Shown in pieces: positions 18,440 to 26,861 of a DNA stretch of 64,000 nucleotides. Both the position numbers and the translations under genes were made by a program. This stretch comes from Streptomyces lanatus (GTDB lineage Bacteria > Actinomycetota > Actinomycetes > Streptomycetales > Streptomycetaceae). Every line of letters begins with the position of its first letter. Within the stretch, counting starts at the first letter, position 1. The stretch spans positions 248,001 through 312,000 of the forward strand of contig NZ_BNBM01000009.1 of NCBI RefSeq assembly GCF_014655715.1. Reading direction: 5' to 3'. Under the pieces are notes generated by a model. That model saw only the letters and a program-made list of their open reading frames with translations, was not told where the DNA came from and did not search any database.

Positions 18440-18740
18440 GGGAAACGGATCTCCAGGTCTGGTTTCGTGTGGATCACCAGCCTGGCCGGGAGAGGCGCAT
18501 CGGGGCATCGTGCGGGTGCTGGCACTCGGGCTTGGTGCCACGACACCAATCGCCGCGCCGATGTCCTCCTCGGGGAGGAGGGGTGGCTGCTGCGTCCGTA
18601 GGAGTCCCGGAAGGCCGTAAAGGTCCGCACCAATAAACCCCCGCACGCCCCTTCCCCACCCTCCCCCGCAATGTCATGCTCACATCCAACCGCACACCTG
18701 AACGTCATTCACAACCATGAACCAAAATGGGAGGACGGAC
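18440..18740. promoter_or_regulatory. Divergent intergenic region between MMPL and lyase genes
   Basis: About 300 bases without a gene. It holds a perfect hairpin with arms CCTCCTC and GAGGAGG (18565-18581, loop GGG), and close to the lyase a near-palindrome TGAACGTCATTCA. The strong ribosome site GGGAGGAC precedes ATG 18741. I see no convincing small ORF. Confidence 0.4.
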
Positions 18741-20006
18741 ATGAGTGCAAAACCCCGCCTCGGCGTCCTACTGGTGGCCTTGGCCGCGTTCACGACGGGC
18801 GCCGCCCCCGCCGCCACGGCCCACCCCACGCCCCGAATCCCGCACACCACCGTCCTGGACGGCCCCCGCCTCCAGCAGACGAAGATCCGCCTCAACAGCG
18901 GCGACCCCCAACTGCGCCGCGCGGTCCGGGCGTTGACCGCACGGGCGGACAAGTGGCTGAACCAGGGCCCGTGGACGGTCGTCGACAAACCCCGCCCCGC
19001 CCCCGGCGGCGACGTCCACGACTATCTGAGCCAGGCCCCCTACTGGTGGCCCACCAAGACCCCGACCACGGACAACCCCTGGGGCTGCCCCTACGTACAG
19101 CGCGACGGCGAGCGCAACCCCGAGGTCGACTCCGGCACCGACCGTCAGGACGTAGAGAAGACCTTCGACTCCACCTACGACCTGTCCCTCGCCTGGTACT
19201 ACACCGGCGACAAGCGATACGCCGAGAAGGCGGGCCAGGTCCTGCGCACCTGGTTCCTCGACCCGGCCACCCGTATGAACCCCAACCTCAACCACGCCCA
19301 GTTCATCCCGTGCAAGTACGACGGCCGAGCCATCGGCATCATCGACTTCTCCCAGTCGTACACCAGCGTCCTCGACGCGATCGCGCTGCTGGAGACCGGC
19401 GCCCCCGGCTGGACCGCCGAGGACCGCACCGGTATGGCGAAGTGGAACGTCGATTTCCGTGACTGGCTGCGCGACAGCGACTTCGGCAAGCAGGAGGCCG
19501 CCGCCACCAACAACCACGGCACCTTCTACGACATGCAGCTCGCCGCCCTCGCCCACGCGACCGGCGACAAGGATCTCGCCCGCCGCCTGGTCCTGGACGC
19601 CCGGGCCAAGCGCATCGCGCCGCAGATCGCCGCAGACGGCAGCCAGCCCCAGGAGCTGACCCGCACCAGGAGCTGGCACTACTCGACCTTCGACCTGGTC
19701 GCCTACACCCGGCTCGCGGCCATCGGACGCCACGTCGGCGTGGATCTGTGGACATACCGGGGGCCGGACGGGCAGAGCCTGTTCAAGGCGGTCGACTATC
19801 TGCTGCCCGCCGCCACAGGAGCCGCCGCCTGGCCGCATCCCGAGCTGGAGTTCCACCGGTTCGCGGCGACCGACGTCGTCCACGCGGCCGCCGACGCCGG
19901 AGACCGGCGTGCGCAACGGGCCGTTCCCCTGCTGGAGGAGCCGCCGGGCGGCGACCTGTGGGCGTTGCGCCCGGCGGCGGAACAACTGGACTCGATCGCC
20001 GGCTGA
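18741..20006 (+). CDS. Secreted alginate-lyase-family polysaccharide lyase
   Basis: A 421-residue protein with a Sec signal peptide (AKPRLGVLLVALAAFTTGAAPAATA). The rest is the alpha/alpha toroid of the Alginate_lyase Pfam family (PL5/PL38 type). Diagnostic motifs are the Trp-rich LSQAPYWWPTK near residue 100, the substrate-binding NNHGTFYD near 257-264 with the catalytic Asn-His, and RSWHYSTFD near 310. These enzymes cleave uronic-acid polymers by beta-elimination, leaving an unsaturated uronate. The adjacent GH88 hydrolase acts on exactly that kind of end, which supports a uronate-containing substrate such as a glucuronan, plant or algal polymer. ATG 18741 has the ribosome site GGGAGGAC. 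Confidence 0.85.
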   Translation: MSAKPRLGVLLVALAAFTTGAAPAATAHPTPRIPHTTVLDGPRLQQTKIRLNSGDPQLRRAVRALTARADKWLNQGPWTVVDKPRPAPGGDVHDYLSQAPYWWPTKTPTTDNPWGCPYVQRDGERNPEVDSGTDRQDVEKTFDSTYDLSLAWYYTGDKRYAEKAGQVLRTWFLDPATRMNPNLNHAQFIPCKYDGRAIGIIDFSQSYTSVLDAIALLETGAPGWTAEDRTGMAKWNVDFRDWLRDSDFGKQEAAATNNHGTFYDMQLAALAHATGDKDLARRLVLDARAKRIAPQIAADGSQPQELTRTRSWHYSTFDLVAYTRLAAIGRHVGVDLWTYRGPDGQSLFKAVDYLLPAATGAAAWPHPELEFHRFAATDVVHAAADAGDRRAQRAVPLLEEPPGGDLWALRPAAEQLDSIAG

Positions 20007-20013
20007 CGCGCGA

Positions 20014-21234
20014 TCAGACCGTGGACAGGTCGATCGCCCGGTCGACATCCTCCGGCTGAAGCACCCGCAGAATGCCCTCCAGCAGGTAGTAGTCGGCATA
20101 GGGCAGGGAGACCTCGACCCCGTCCTCGTTCGGCCGGTTACGTGTACACCGGGCGACCACCGCGTCCGCGCGCGTCGACTTCCTCGTCAGACAGGTCTCC
20201 GCCAGTGCGGTGAGCAGCCGTAGCGCCACGTCGCGGTAGGCCTGTCTGCCGGTGGCCGCGGCCAGGTCGAGGAGCCCGCAGGCCATGATCGCACCGGCCG
20301 ACGCGTCCTTGATGTCGTACGGCTGCTGCGGGGCGCGGTAGTCCCACACCGGGACGTGGTCCGGGGTCAGGGCGCCCACCGCGTAATCGGCGAGTCTGCG
20401 GGCGGTGGCCAGGAAGTCCCGGTTCCCGGTGCGGCGGTACATGGTGGTGAATCCGTACAGTCCCCACGCTTGGCCGCGCGACCAGCACGACGTGGGGCTG
20501 TACCCCTGCACGGTGTTCGGCCCGATCGCGGCACCGCTGGCCGGGTCGAAGTCGTAGACGTGCGGCGTCGAGCCGTCCGGGCGCAGGAACACCCGCTGGG
20601 CCGTCTTCGCATGCTCCGTGGCGATGTTCAGGTACTTCCCGTCGCCGGTCTGGGCGCTCGCGAAGGCCAGCAGGTCGAGGTTCATCATCGTGTCGATGAT
20701 GACGCGGCCGGCGTTCTGCTGCTCTCCCAGCGCACCCCAGGCTCTGATGAAGCGCCCGCGCGGGTTGTACCGCTGGATCAGCGAGTCGGCCGCCCGGAGG
20801 GCCCCGGCCCGCCACTTGTCGTCGCCCGTGAGCCGCCAGGCGGTGACCCAGGACGGGTAGAAGAGGAAACCGAGGTCGTGTGTGCCGGTGTCGTACTGGC
20901 GAGGGGCCAGCTTCTCCGCCGAGGCGAGTGCCCAGTTACGGAAGGCGTCGTCCTCGCTGTAGAGCCAGGCCATCCACAGCGTGCCGGGCCAGAACCCGCC
21001 GACCCAGTCGCCGTTCTGGGAGTACGTCCACTTCTCGAACTTGGTGCCGACGGGGAAGGCGGTCACGGTCGGGGCGACCGCGTGCAGCTTGTCGATGGCG
21101 TAATCGGCCGCCGCGCGGAAGGTGCGCAAGGCCGGTACCGGTGTCCGGTCCGCGGCCACGGCCGGTGCCGCGGCGGCGCTCATCGCCGCGGCACCGGCCG
21201 CCGTAGCCAGCACAGTTCGCCGGGAAACACTCAT
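20014..21234 (-). CDS. GH88 unsaturated glucuronyl hydrolase (Tat-exported)
   Basis: A 406-residue protein with a Tat signal (SVSRRTVLATAAGAAAMSAAAAPAVA). The alpha6/alpha6 barrel shows the GH88 catalytic pair: D120 in THDLGFLFYPSW and D181 in IDTMMNLDLL, 61 residues apart as in the Bacillus enzyme (D88 and D149). Other GH88 landmarks are TWSRGQAWGLYGF-like (SCWSRGQAWGLYGF) and DSSAGAI-like (DASAGAIMACGLL). It removes the unsaturated uronate left by polysaccharide lyases, so it fits the convergent lyase seven bases away. The C-terminal residues PYADYYLLEGILR are typical. It follows the GH97 gene on the same strand with 105 bases between. Confidence 0.92.
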   Translation of the reverse strand: MSVSRRTVLATAAGAAAMSAAAAPAVAADRTPVPALRTFRAAADYAIDKLHAVAPTVTAFPVGTKFEKWTYSQNGDWVGGFWPGTLWMAWLYSEDDAFRNWALASAEKLAPRQYDTGTHDLGFLFYPSWVTAWRLTGDDKWRAGALRAADSLIQRYNPRGRFIRAWGALGEQQNAGRVIIDTMMNLDLLAFASAQTGDGKYLNIATEHAKTAQRVFLRPDGSTPHVYDFDPASGAAIGPNTVQGYSPTSCWSRGQAWGLYGFTTMYRRTGNRDFLATARRLADYAVGALTPDHVPVWDYRAPQQPYDIKDASAGAIMACGLLDLAAATGRQAYRDVALRLLTALAETCLTRKSTRADAVVARCTRNRPNEDGVEVSLPYADYYLLEGILRVLQPEDVDRAIDLSTV

Positions 21235-21320
21235 GCCGGTCCCTCCAACTGGTCATCAGGAGAACGGAGTTGACCGAGCCTCGCACGACGAACACAGCGC
21301 TGTACACCCACATGAGCAAT

Positions 21321-21336
21321 GTTCATATACATGAAC
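21321..21336. promoter_or_regulatory. Palindrome GTTCAT-N4-ATGAAC upstream of the GH88 gene
   Basis: Perfect six-base arms around ATAC, 87 bases before the GH88 start and a few bases beyond the GH97 stop. Together with the AT-rich TATATG around it, this could be an operator or promoter element for independent GH88 expression. The binding protein is unknown. Confidence 0.4.
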
Positions 21337-21339
21337 TCA

Positions 21340-23226
21340 CTAGCTACGATGGCAGGTGGTGATCCCCGGCCGCCACGGACACGCGATCCCCGCGAACCCG
21401 CCCCCCGCGACGACCTCCACCCGCAGCGTGTCGCCGCCCCGCAGCACCTTCCGCTCCCGCACCAGCCCGTCCGCGCCGTCCTCGACCGTCTCGACCAGCC
21501 AACGCCCCGGCCCGATGCTCAACGGCACCTCGGCCGTGCGTGCGGCGCCCGCGTACACGCCGCCGAGGAACCAGCGGTCACCGGCGCGACGGGCGAGCAC
21601 GGCTTCCTGACCGGGCCGGCCGGCGAGCAGCCGGGTGTCGTCCCAGGCCGCCGGGACCTGGTCGAAGTAGGCGCGGGCGAGCGGGCGTTGGTCGTACGAC
21701 TCGGGGGTGCCCGCGAACATCTGCAGGCCCGATTCGTAGGCGACGGTGAGTCCGACCTCGGCGGCGTCGGAGTTGGGGCGCAGGCCGACGCGGTGGAAGG
21801 CGCCGGGGGTGAAGTCCATGGAGCCGATGACGTTGCGGGTGAAGGGCAGCGTGGTCAGATGGGCGGCGGTGTTGGTGCGCTTCTCCTCCCCCGCCACGCC
21901 CTCCAGGGTCATGACGTGCGGCCAGGTGCGCTGGATGCCCTTGGGGATCGTGGAGCCGTGGAAGTCGACCAGGAGATGGTGGGCGGCGGTCTCCGCGAGG
22001 ATGGTGTCGTACCACTGGAGCATGGGCTGCGCCTCGGAGTTCATGAAGTCGATCTTGACTCCCTTGACGCCCCACCGCTCCAGGGTGGGCAGCCACTGCG
22101 CACGCTCCTCCGGGGTGTCGAGTTCCCGCTGATGGATCCATACGACGATGCCGACGCCCTTGGCCCGCGCGTACCGCACCAGCTCCGGCATCCAGCTGTT
22201 CGTCTGCCAGTCGGGATCGACGGTCTCCCACTCGCCGGGCTTGTAGTACCAGCCCGCGTCGACCGCCTCGTACGGCCAGTCACGCTCGGCGGCGTAGTCG
22301 ACGTACGCCTTCTGCGCGGCCAGGCTCTGCCCCGCCTCCTTTCCGCCCGCGAGCCACGTCCACAGCACGGTGCCGGGCTTGATCCAGGAGGTGTCGGTGA
22401 CCTTGGGGGCGGGGGCGAGGTCGTCGGTGAAGGTGGAGCGGGTGACGGTGGCGAGGTCGCCGGTGACCATCGCCCGCCACGGGGTGGTGAGGGGGCCGTC
22501 GGTGCGGATCCGGTCGTCGGCGAGCTTGATGCGGTAGGTGCCGGTGCCCTGGGTGTGGGCGAGCCGGGCGCCGGAGTAGGCGCCGGTGAGGTCGGACTCG
22601 GCGAGCAGTGTGTAGCCGCCGCTGGTCTCGAACAGCGCCTGGTCGGAGTACTCGCCGGTGGGCGCCGTCGCGGCGGTGTACTGCACGAACTGGCCCTCGT
22701 TGTCGACCCGGTAGGTCCCGAGCCATGCGGCGGCGTCCGCCGGGAGGTTGAAGGCGGAGGTCTCGCCGAGGACGTCGCCGTGCGCGCCCGGCAGGACGTA
22801 GCGGTAGGCGACGCCGTCGGCGGAGGCGCGGACGACTAGGTCCAGCCGGGCGCCCGCGGCGGTGGCGAAGGACAGCCGGGTCTCCTTCATATGGACCCGG
22901 CGGTCGAGCCGCTTCCCGGACTTGGTGCGGTAACGCTCGTCCACCGTCCGGTCCTTGCGGTGCAGGAAGCGCAAGTCCTTGGACAGGTCGGCCTGTTCGG
23001 TGACGATGCCGACAGGCGACGGCTCGATGACGGTACGGCCATCGCGGGACACCGCGAGGCTGAGCGTGCCGGAGTCCAGGGTGATCCGGGCCCGGGGTGC
23101 GTGCGTCCCGGTGGACAGGGCCCAGACCTGGTCGTCCTGTTCGGCCCTCGCGGGCGCGGTCGTCAGGAGTGCGGCCACCAGCCCTGCGCAGAGCCCGGCG
23201 ACCACCGTTCTGATCGGAACAGCCAT
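21340..23226 (-). CDS. Secreted GH97 alpha-glycosidase, retaining type
   Basis: A 628-residue protein with a Sec signal (RTVVAGLCAGLVAALLTTAPARA). The N-terminal beta-supersandwich (to about 280) is followed by a (beta/alpha)8 barrel and a C-terminal beta domain, the GH97 layout. GVKIDFMNSEAQ places a candidate nucleophile at D393, the arrangement of the retaining subgroup (alpha-galactosidase/arabinopyranosidase); inverting GH97 enzymes have Glu bases elsewhere. EAVDAGWYY and VTLEGVAGEEKR are further GH97 motifs. It is the second gene of an operon with the GH95 gene (25-base gap, ribosome site GGAGGG) and probably removes alpha-galactosyl or alpha-glucosyl side chains. Confidence 0.9.
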   Translation of the reverse strand: MAVPIRTVVAGLCAGLVAALLTTAPARAEQDDQVWALSTGTHAPRARITLDSGTLSLAVSRDGRTVIEPSPVGIVTEQADLSKDLRFLHRKDRTVDERYRTKSGKRLDRRVHMKETRLSFATAAGARLDLVVRASADGVAYRYVLPGAHGDVLGETSAFNLPADAAAWLGTYRVDNEGQFVQYTAATAPTGEYSDQALFETSGGYTLLAESDLTGAYSGARLAHTQGTGTYRIKLADDRIRTDGPLTTPWRAMVTGDLATVTRSTFTDDLAPAPKVTDTSWIKPGTVLWTWLAGGKEAGQSLAAQKAYVDYAAERDWPYEAVDAGWYYKPGEWETVDPDWQTNSWMPELVRYARAKGVGIVVWIHQRELDTPEERAQWLPTLERWGVKGVKIDFMNSEAQPMLQWYDTILAETAAHHLLVDFHGSTIPKGIQRTWPHVMTLEGVAGEEKRTNTAAHLTTLPFTRNVIGSMDFTPGAFHRVGLRPNSDAAEVGLTVAYESGLQMFAGTPESYDQRPLARAYFDQVPAAWDDTRLLAGRPGQEAVLARRAGDRWFLGGVYAGAARTAEVPLSIGPGRWLVETVEDGADGLVRERKVLRGGDTLRVEVVAGGGFAGIACPWRPGITTCHRS

Positions 23227-23251
23227 GAAAACCCTCCGAGGTGTATGGCCT

Positions 23252-25546
23252 TTACGGCAGTCCCCAGGCCGCGCCCGGTTCGCTGATGGCGACGGGCGTG
23301 ATGACCAGGTCGGGGCGGGAGCCGGAGTGGACGAGGACCTCGCGGCCCTTGGGCAGATCGATGGCGAGGGTGCCGTCGCCCAGGTCGTGGGTGCGGGCGG
23401 GGGTGCCGTCGTCGAGGAGGACGGTGAGCCTGCCCCGGAGGCCGTGGCGCAGCTTGAGCGGCTCGCCCGCCAGGCTTCTGATCCGGATGAACCGGGTGGT
23501 GCCCGCCTTGCGGACGGCGCTCACCAGGAAGGCGCCCTGGGTGCGGAAGTCGTGCAGGGTGACGTCCTTCCAATCGGTCGGCACGGCCGGGAAGACCCGG
23601 ATCACCCCGCCCCAGCTCTGGCAGAACATGTCGTGCAGGGACTGCGAGGCGGACAACGGCGTCTCGATGACGGGACCGGCCTCGGTGTAGTGGGTGTTGG
23701 CCTGGCAGGGGTAGCGGGTGCTGGGGTCGAAGAACTTCCGCAGATAGCCGATCGCCGTGTCGCCGTCCCCCGTCATCGCATAGATGGAGGCGGCCCCGGT
23801 ATAGCTGTAGCCGCGGTGGGCGCCGGTGATCGCGTGCCAGTGCTCGACCGACTTGGTGATCAGCTCGCGGCTCTCGGGCTGGTCCCAGTTGACGAGGTAC
23901 AGCGGGTACACCATCAGCAGGTGTGAGTAGTGGCGGTGGGACTGGGCGTACGGGGTGTCGCCGCCGATCATGAAGCCGTTGTCGTCTACGGGGTACGGCG
24001 TGAGCTTGGCGAGCACCTCCTGCCAGCGCGGCTTCAACTCGTCCTGGATGCCGAGGAATTCGGCGGACTCGATCAGGGTCAGGCAGCCCCAGCGGATCAG
24101 GGCGAGGTCGTAGTTGGTGTCCCTCGGCGGCACGACGGGGTATTCGGGCGAGAGGGTGCTTGGCAGATGCAGCTTGCCGTCGCTGCCCGGGGTGAGGAAG
24201 TGCAGGTAGTAGTTGATGGCCCGGCGCAGCACCGGGTAGATCGTGTCGCGCAGCAGCGCCTTGTCCATGGAGTGGCGGTACGACAGCCACACGTTGTGCA
24301 GCGCCCAGGTGAGGTCACCGGTCTCGGCGCCCGAACCCGGCTGCCCCACACCCCGGTTGGCGAACATGTCGGAGCTGCGGCCGACTCCGGAACTGTCGAC
24401 GCGGTAGGCGGCGGGCACGTTGGCGATGAGCTGTTCCTGGTTCTGGCGCAGGGTGGTGGCGAGGGCGTCGAGTTCCAGGTGGTTGGAGCCGTGGATGAGC
24501 CAGTACTCCAGCTGGACGTTGAGGTTCCACCAGACCGCGGGCCAGGGTGTTGGCTCCAGCCAGGGTCCTGAGGTGGCCATCACCGGTCCGCCCGCGCGGC
24601 TGGCGGAGGCGACCTTGTAGAGCTGGATCCAGTGGAAGCTCTGAAGCCGCTGGTCGGGGAACGAGATGAAGCTCTTGCGGTAGAAGGCGTGCCACCAGCG
24701 GGTGTGCCGTCGCCGGAGGCTGCTGTACGACTGTGCGCGGCGCAGGTTACGCAGGGAGTCGGCCTCGGCTGCGGTGTCGGAGGGGAAGCTGTGGCCGACG
24801 GAGAGCAGCAGTTCGTCGTCGCCCAGGCGGTACGCGGTGGCCGTCTGGCCGCCGCCGGTGAGGGGTTGGAGGACCTGCTCCGTGCCGTCGGGGGCGGTTC
24901 GTGTGGTCCAGGGCGGGTTGGCGGTGTACCCGTTGGGCGGGGCCTCGCTGATCTTGCGGGGGCTGATGGCCTCCTCGGGGTGGAAGGTCCAGGTGACCCG
25001 TTCGCCGCCGTCGGCCGTCGCCCGGACGGCGAGGATCTCGTCGTGGATGAGGGCGGCGAGGGTGAGGGTGCCGGCGGTGGTGGTGACGGTGCCGTTGAGC
25101 TCGGCGTTCCACAGGCTCAGCCGCCAGTCGACGGCGGTGATGGTGCCTACGGGGTCGAGGGTGAGGTGTCCGACGGGCAGTCGGCAGGTGCCCCAGCCGC
25201 TGCCGAACTGGGGCCGGTGGTCCTGGACCCGGCTGTGCTGGACGGTGAGACGGATCCGGTTGGCCCCGGGCTCCTGGTAGACCATGCTGCCGAGCAGCCC
25301 GTCGCCGAGGAACGGGCCCTCGTACCAGCGGGTGGGCAGCCTGGTCCACAGCAGGTCCTGGCCGCGCAGAAAGCCGGACCAGGCGCCGTCACCGGTCATC
25401 GTGTTGCGAAGTCTCCAAGGGCTGCCGCGCCTGCCGTCCCCGGCGTGGGCCGTCCCGGGCAGGGCCGCGACTGCCGCGCCGCCGAGCGCGGTGCCGAGTA
25501 CGGCTCTTCGGGCCACCTTCGAACGTTGCTCCGGCTCTGAGGTCAT
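23252..25546 (-). CDS. Tat-exported GH95-like glycosidase (alpha-fucosidase/galactosidase family)
   Basis: A 764-residue protein. Start 25546 is set by GGAGGACAAGG directly before ATG and by the Tat signal SKVARRAVLGTALGGAAVAALPGTAHA. The N-terminal beta domain has LPTRWYEGPFLGDGLLGSMVY, typical of GH95 (W.EALPLGNGRLGAMV-like). The (alpha/alpha)6 barrel contains NYDLALIRWGCLTLIESAEFLG and HRHYSHLLMVYP near 537-548, matching the HRHxSHLxxLYP signature of GH95. Members cleave alpha-L-fucosyl or alpha-L-galactosyl residues. Catalytic Glu/Asn/Asp positions could not be aligned with certainty because the sequence diverges from classic fucosidases. It is first in an operon with GH97. Confidence 0.78.
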   Translation of the reverse strand: MTSEPEQRSKVARRAVLGTALGGAAVAALPGTAHAGDGRRGSPWRLRNTMTGDGAWSGFLRGQDLLWTRLPTRWYEGPFLGDGLLGSMVYQEPGANRIRLTVQHSRVQDHRPQFGSGWGTCRLPVGHLTLDPVGTITAVDWRLSLWNAELNGTVTTTAGTLTLAALIHDEILAVRATADGGERVTWTFHPEEAISPRKISEAPPNGYTANPPWTTRTAPDGTEQVLQPLTGGGQTATAYRLGDDELLLSVGHSFPSDTAAEADSLRNLRRAQSYSSLRRRHTRWWHAFYRKSFISFPDQRLQSFHWIQLYKVASASRAGGPVMATSGPWLEPTPWPAVWWNLNVQLEYWLIHGSNHLELDALATTLRQNQEQLIANVPAAYRVDSSGVGRSSDMFANRGVGQPGSGAETGDLTWALHNVWLSYRHSMDKALLRDTIYPVLRRAINYYLHFLTPGSDGKLHLPSTLSPEYPVVPPRDTNYDLALIRWGCLTLIESAEFLGIQDELKPRWQEVLAKLTPYPVDDNGFMIGGDTPYAQSHRHYSHLLMVYPLYLVNWDQPESRELITKSVEHWHAITGAHRGYSYTGAASIYAMTGDGDTAIGYLRKFFDPSTRYPCQANTHYTEAGPVIETPLSASQSLHDMFCQSWGGVIRVFPAVPTDWKDVTLHDFRTQGAFLVSAVRKAGTTRFIRIRSLAGEPLKLRHGLRGRLTVLLDDGTPARTHDLGDGTLAIDLPKGREVLVHSGSRPDLVITPVAISEPGAAWGLP

Positions 25547-25573
25547 CCTTGTCCTCCAGACCTGACGGATCAT

Positions 25574-25592
25574 CGATACATCGGGTGTATCG
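25574..25592. promoter_or_regulatory. Operator CGATACA-N5-TGTATCG at the GH95-GH97 promoter
   Basis: Perfect seven-base arms separated by TCGGG. The predicted transcription start of the GH95 operon falls inside it, so a bound protein would block transcription. A reverse-oriented half site CGATGTAT recurs at 25722-25729. The arm pattern resembles GntR-type operators; the regulator gene is not adjacent. Confidence 0.6.
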
Positions 25593-25595
25593 CGG

Positions 25596-25623
25596 AACCT
25601 AGCAGGACCCGGGAAGCTGTCAA
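25596..25623 (-). promoter_or_regulatory. Sigma70-type promoter of the GH95-GH97 operon
   Basis: Reading the minus strand, a perfect -35 TTGACA (25618-25623) is followed after 16 bases by -10 TAGGTT (25596-25601). Transcription would start near 25589, about 45 bases before the GH95 start codon and inside the operator palindrome. Confidence 0.6.
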
Positions 25624-25746
25624 TGACCTCAACGGCACCAGAAGTGGCGGGAGTTCGGGCGATCACCTGCACTGACCACGGCACCTACATCAACGAACCC
25701 CGTCCAAGTTCATGACTCCTCCGATGTATTGCAAGCAGAGCGCCGG

Positions 25747-26742
25747 TCATCCGTGCAGGCGAGGCGCGAGCATCCCGCCCCGCTTCAGCGATCCGAGGAC
25801 CATCGACACATCCACCGACACCGCCTCGCGCAACCACGCCGAGCGCGTGACGAACTCGTGCAGCGCCGCCTCGTCCGGGAACGCGGTGAGCGCGAGCAGT
25901 TGGCGTTCGCCCGTGACGAAGCTGGCGTACCGGACGTGCGGGGACTCGGCGAGCGCCGCCGCCACCGTGTCGACGGACGCCGGGACGGCACGCACCCACA
26001 GCACGGCCTCCACCGGCAGTCCGAGCAGCACCGGTTCGATGACGGCACGGATCCGGACCCGGCCCCCGCGCCGCAGGGTGCCGAGCCGGCGTCGGGCGGT
26101 GGCCTCGGAGACGCCGGAGACGCGGGCGAGTTCGTCGTAGGTGCACCGCCCGTCCTCCGCGAGCGCGTTCACCAACAGGCGGTCGGCGCGGGAGAGTTCA
26201 CCGGCACCGTCGACCGGGGGCAGGAGGTCGGCCGACCCTGGCAGGGCGGCCGTACCGTCCGCGAGGGCGGCGATCTCCGTCTCCGTGAGCAGGCCCGCGT
26301 GCCACTCGCGGATCGTCCGCACATGGCGCAGAACCGGGAGCGTCAGGGTGCGTGCGATGCCGGGCAGGCCGGGGAGTTCGTCCATGACCAGGCCGGCGAG
26401 CCGGTCGCGGGGACACTGCACCTCCGCGACGCAGTCCCAGGTCCCGGTCAGCACATGGGCGAAGACGCAGTCGGGGCGGGCGGCCAGCGCGGTGGCGACG
26501 ACGCGGGCCCGGCCGGGAGCGCAGCGCACGGCGAGCACGGTGCTGCGGCCCCGTACCGCCATGGCGCCGATCCGCACCAGGCCGGAGTCCAGCAGCCGGG
26601 TGCCCCGGCGGACGACGGTGCGTTCCGGTTCGCCGAGTGCCGTCGCGATGCGGTGCCAGGAGGCGCGGCCGTCGATCTGCAGCGCGCTGATGATGCGCCG
26701 GTCCAGCGAATCGGCCACGGGGCCGGGGTGCGGTGCGTCCAT
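25747..26742 (-). CDS. Two-domain AsnC/Lrp-type transcriptional regulator
   Basis: A 331-residue protein made of two AsnC-like HTH units. The first (about 12-60) reads LDRRIISALQIDGRASWHRIATALGEPERTVVRRG; the second (about 185-235) reads LSRADRLLVNALAEDGRCTYDELARVSGVSEATARRRLGTLRRGG. Each is followed by a RAM-like ligand domain. Start 26742 (ATG) is preferred because residues before it are Arg/Pro-rich read-through. It is divergent from the NRAMP-like/amidase/dehydrogenase operon. Lrp/AsnC proteins commonly sense amino acids, so regulation of that operon by its substrate is a reasonable inference. Confidence 0.88.
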   Translation of the reverse strand: MDAPHPGPVADSLDRRIISALQIDGRASWHRIATALGEPERTVVRRGTRLLDSGLVRIGAMAVRGRSTVLAVRCAPGRARVVATALAARPDCVFAHVLTGTWDCVAEVQCPRDRLAGLVMDELPGLPGIARTLTLPVLRHVRTIREWHAGLLTETEIAALADGTAALPGSADLLPPVDGAGELSRADRLLVNALAEDGRCTYDELARVSGVSEATARRRLGTLRRGGRVRIRAVIEPVLLGLPVEAVLWVRAVPASVDTVAAALAESPHVRYASFVTGERQLLALTAFPDEAALHEFVTRSAWLREAVSVDVSMVLGSLKRGGMLAPRLHG

Positions 26743-26861
26743 CGGCCTGAGCGTATGGCCGATTCCGTCGATTTCACAGGGATCGTTGTTCGCATCCGTC
26801 AGCCTGCCCGACCCTGCCGGGAAGCCGGACCGCGCTTCCCCTACCGCCGGAGGTGGCCGAC

